Notes under the pieces: generated by a model
What the model saw: the letters and a program-made list of their open reading frames with translations, nothing else
Databases searched by the model: none
Told to the model about the DNA's origin: nothing
Part shown: piece by piece, positions 60,705-64,000 of the stretch
Numbering within the stretch: position 1 is the stretch's first letter
Layout of the letters: each line of letters starts with the position of its first letter
Made by a program: the position numbers and the translations under genes
Source: Sebastes aleutianus
Taxonomy: Eukaryota > Chordata > Actinopteri > Perciformes > Sebastidae
Length of the DNA stretch: 64,000 nt
Assembly (NCBI GenBank): GCA_916700875.1
Contig: CAKAKS010000038.1
Location: 18,058,826 to 18,122,825 of the forward strand
Direction of reading: 5' to 3'

Positions 60705-62486
60705 GCCCTTAAAGGGCCAGTGTGTAGGGTTTGGTAGCATCTAGTGGTGAGGTTGCAGATTGCAACCAACTGAGTACCCCTCCGCTCACGCCTCCCTTTC
60801 CAAGACTGTGGTAACTAGTGCAAAACCGCGGTAACACCTTTCGCCTCGCTCAGAGGCCACCCTTACCATAATAACACTACTTTAGGAGCAAGCGTGTACA
60901 GTGGCCTTCAGGCAAAAAAACGTGAAATGCCATGTTTGTCCAAACATGGCGGAGCAACATGGTGGACTCATGGATGTATAAAGAGAACTGGATAAAATGT
61001 TGGAGGCGATACCCCGTCCATATATGAAAGTGGCTCAGTGACGCATGAAGCCAAAATGGCTCGACTGCCGAGTGATAAATTACCCGGATCATCTGGCGAT
61101 CTTCTGCATCCATTGGGCCCATAGAGCAGGCGCAGTAACGTTTCCTTTCACGTTTTTGTAAAAGTTGATCTAAAAAAAATTATCCTTTGATTTACAGGTA
61201 TCTTTGCCATGTTAGTTTATGGGAAAAAGTATTTTTGGGCCCAATGGCATCACGTGATGGACACTGAAGTTGTAGTACCACCATTCGGCCACTATGTCAA
61301 CAGTATGTCAGATATTTTATTATGTACGAAACCCTAGAATGAAACCAATAGTATGAAACTAATAGTACGCGAATTGCATACTAATTCCGGTGAAATATTA
61401 CAGTATGCAACTTTGGACACTACGGCGGCAAAAATATCCCACAATGCAACATTCATAAAGCTCTATAAGATCAATAACACTTCAATTTAACTGTAAGTAT
61501 AAGATTTCACTTCTCTAGGTGTAATCTAATATATCTTTTAAATTAATTCAGACTTTGATTTTCACAAATTGTCGTTTTGGTCACATGAGGTTGGCACGGG
61601 TTACCATGGTTACACGTCTCCAACCAACCAGCAAAAGGACTCTCAGGAAGTTTACAACGTAAATTACTGCGTCCGAAAAGAGACATACAACTGTTAATTC
61701 ACATTAAAGTATGTTGAACGATAGTACACCTGTTGAGTATGTATTGCATAGTATGCGAAATCGGACGAAGCCTAAAAAATGCGATAGGCTCTCTCTAGAG
61801 CCAGTGTTTGGTTTGTCCGTTCTGGGCTACTGTAGAAACATGGTGGAGCAACATGGTGGCTCATTTTCAATCCCCCAGGAAGTGCGTCGGTCAACGATCC
61901 TTTCGTAGTGGCCAAATGGCGGTACTGCAACTTCCGTGTCCGTCACGTGATGCCGTTGGGCCCAAAAATACTTTTTCCCATAGACTTACATTGGGAAAGA
62001 GACATCTGTAACTCAGCAGATAAATTTTTTTGAGGTGATCCAACTTCCCAGTATGAACACTCTAATAGCCCTTATTTAAAAAATTACGTTTTTAAAGTTT
62101 TAAAATGCACTAATAGCAGAATCCAGAGTTATTTCCCTTCCTTCGTTCATGTGAGTTAGACCCAGACCGAGGCTGGAGGGCAAGCCGTGACCGAGCGGAC
62201 GCTACTGCGCATGTCCCAGTTGCCCAAGATCCGCCAAGATACGGGTACTTTTCCAGACGGAAGTCGAGCCATTTAGGCTTCATGCGCCAATGAGCAACTC
62301 TCATAGGAATGACCGGGCCCCGCCTCCAAACGCTGTATCCTGTTCTTTTAATACATCCATGATCATTTTAAGGTAAAGAAAACACACGATTCTTAGTTTC
62401 AGGTGATTACACTCTAATGAAAACATACGAATGAATATTATATTACATTTCTGCTCCATTGAAATGCAACAACACACTGTTCCTTT
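60705..62486. mobile_element. ~1.8 kb foldback transposon with nested insertion
   Basis: Ends TTAAAGGGCCAGTGTGTAGG (left) and AACACACTGTTCCTTTAA (right) are inverted. Inner arms are also reverse complements: GGGCCCAATGGCATCACGTG near 61220-61255 versus CACGTGATGCCGTTGGGCCC near 61944-61963, and GCATGAAGCCAAAATGGCTC (61043) versus GAGCCATTTAGGCTTCATGC (62265). The centre (~61310-61780) is a separate repeat with GCATACTAATTC motifs, shared with 39.2-40.3 kb. Confidence 0.8.
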
Positions 62487-62579
62487 AAACTTTTCATAAT
62501 ATGATACTGGTGCCACTTGCGTGTGTTAACTTAGGAAAAAAAACAATTTTCCACTTGTCAAAAAAAAAGAAAAGAAAAC

Positions 62580-62807
62580 TCAAACAGAGGTGGACTGAGG
62601 TCTTTGTCTGCGCTCAGTTGAAAACAGCTGCCTGCTCTGCCAAGATCTTCTCAGAGAACCGACCGGAGAGATCGAAGCTCCGTCCGCCCCGCTTCCCGCT
62701 TCCCGGCACTGACAGACGGTCATGGGACTGCGAGGCCCGCCGCCAGCTGGCCGGAGAGCGCATCTTTGATGTGTGACGCACCGGGGAGACGCCTGAACCG
62801 AGCCGAA

Positions 62808-62861
<54 letters not shown>

Positions 62862-63771
62862 ACACAACTGGAGGAAACATAAAAACACTGTCTCATTCCA
62901 CTGCAATGTGGGCTGCTTATTAAACAAACCGAGTTTTGACATTCTGAGTTTTTTAGGATCCTGTACAAGTCATGACAGGATTTGGCACCCTATATGACAG
63001 CCTATAATAAAACTATAACTACTGAGTCCCATATGCATTCAAATCCCTAAATAGATTTATGCAAAACACTATAAAACTGACTGTTTGAATGTGTGTTGGA
63101 ACTGGAATTTTAGTTATTTTTTTTCCATTAGTGTTTGTTTGATAGCTTATTTTGTATATTGTATATTGGTAGAAATTCAATTTGTTTTATTCTTATTTTA
63201 TTCTAACGTTTTTATCTATTATTTTGTTATTATACTGTTTGACTTGCACCAACAAAACCAAAGCAAATTCCTAGTGTATACCTCTTACACATGGCAATAA
63301 ACACGATTCTGATTCTGATCAAAAGGTGTTTAAATCCCTGTTATCAGCTGACTTTATATAGAGATTGCTTTGATGAGGATCAACTCAGCAGGTGTAGCAA
63401 CAGGTGGATGCATCAGGTGCATCTTCAAGGCATTATTTGTGAGCTCAAACTGGCTTTAGGACCGCGGGATGAGCTGGATGAAAAGGCAGAGTGTGCGCAC
63501 CTCCACCATGAGAAGAAGAAGAAGAAGTTGAGGGGTTTGTCTTGAACCTGCTTTTGTCTGTCAGTCGTGTCCTCTGGTGCTCCATGGATGCAGAGCTGCA
63601 CTCCACAAAACTGATGGGCGACTTATTTCTTTTTCTACTTGTTAGATAATCCTTCTTCTCATCACTTTATTGCTGAAATGTAATCAACTTCAAAAAGGTG
63701 AAGCTAAAAAAAAACATGGGGAAGTCAAGAAGACAGACCAACTTGTCTCCTGTGCACTCTTCATCATCATC
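62580..63771 (+). promoter_or_regulatory. Possible promoter/5' region of the right-edge gene
   Basis: 62580-62800 is GC/CpG-rich and followed by (CT)n at 62807-62862. 63150-63330 ends with a LINE-like tail (AATAAACACGATTCTGATTC). No exon can be assigned with confidence before 63772. Confidence 0.3.
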
Positions 63772-64000
63772 ATGAGGCTGTGGGGCAGAGGAGGAGCTGC
63801 TGTCCGGAGGAAGGTGCTCTGCCTCTGGCTGCTGCTCCTCGGCTTTGCCCTGGTCACTCTGGCTCTCTCGGACCTCTTTAATAACCGGGACCACCAAAGG
63901 AACCAAAGTCAGCCTGGACCTCCACGCCGACCTCTCCAGCGGATTCCCAGCGCACCGGACCTGGAGGTCATCGTGGACTCCCGGGACCCCGCGTTAGAGC
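63772..64000 (+). CDS. N-terminus of an unidentified single-pass membrane protein (cut by window edge)
   Basis: An open ATG frame of 76 codons runs off the right edge. The first ~14 residues are basic (MRLWGRGGAAVRRK), then a ~20-residue hydrophobic segment (VLCLWLLLLGFALVTLALSD), then a polar, Pro/Arg-rich stem. This is the layout of a type II Golgi enzyme such as a glycosyltransferase or sulfotransferase, although an uncleaved or cleaved signal peptide is possible. GC is high compared with the surroundings and there is no stop, so it is probably a real first coding exon. I do not recognise the family from this much sequence. Confidence 0.6.
   Translation, partial: MRLWGRGGAAVRRKVLCLWLLLLGFALVTLALSDLFNNRDHQRNQSQPGPPRRPLQRIPSAPDLEVIVDSRDPALE

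Overview
The window is teleost genomic DNA, most likely from a percomorph. Genes are split by GT-AG introns, AT-rich introns alternate with short GC-rich coding exons, and the repeat load is typically fish: hAT, Tc1 and piggyBac MITEs, L2/Rex-like LINE tails, a tRNA-derived SINE, and GATA and CA microsatellites. Three complete protein-coding genes can be spliced by hand, and a fourth is cut by the right edge. Their order and orientation (tra2a > igf2bp3 > < gpnmb) match the human 7p15.3 block TRA2A-IGF2BP3-GPNMB, except that no malsu1-like gene is seen between igf2bp3 and gpnmb.

Region by region (+ strand coordinates): 1-570 holds the tra2a promoter and 5'UTR with a full CRE. 572-8955 is tra2a (8 core exons). 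Its intron 1 carries a ~1.7 kb TTA-type satellite and a purine-rich stop-containing exon that looks like the Tra2 autoregulatory poison exon; a later intron holds a possible 60-nt cassette exon. 8956-19478 has no coding gene: it contains the tra2a 3'UTR, an orphan GC-rich block with two opposed CCAAT boxes near 14.45 kb, an array of long inverted-repeat elements with GATA microsatellites (14.9-17.9 kb), and the igf2bp3 promoter/5'UTR. 19479-43235 is igf2bp3 (16 exons counting a 69-nt exon that I do not know from mammals). Its ~2.9 kb 3'UTR carries five let-7 seed matches and ends near 46.14 kb. 48038-56254 on the minus strand is gpnmb (12 exons). 56.3-63.7 kb is repeat-rich, including a ~1.8 kb foldback element. 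63772 to the edge is the N-terminus of an unidentified single-pass, probably Golgi-type, membrane protein.

The three complete genes are not a functional operon. tra2a (SR-like splicing regulator) and igf2bp3 (oncofetal mRNA-binding protein) are both RNA-binding proteins. gpnmb is a melanosome/lysosome membrane glycoprotein. Their adjacency is conserved synteny. All exon boundaries were read by eye from splice consensus, reading phase and remembered mammalian protein sequences. No alignment or RNA data were available.
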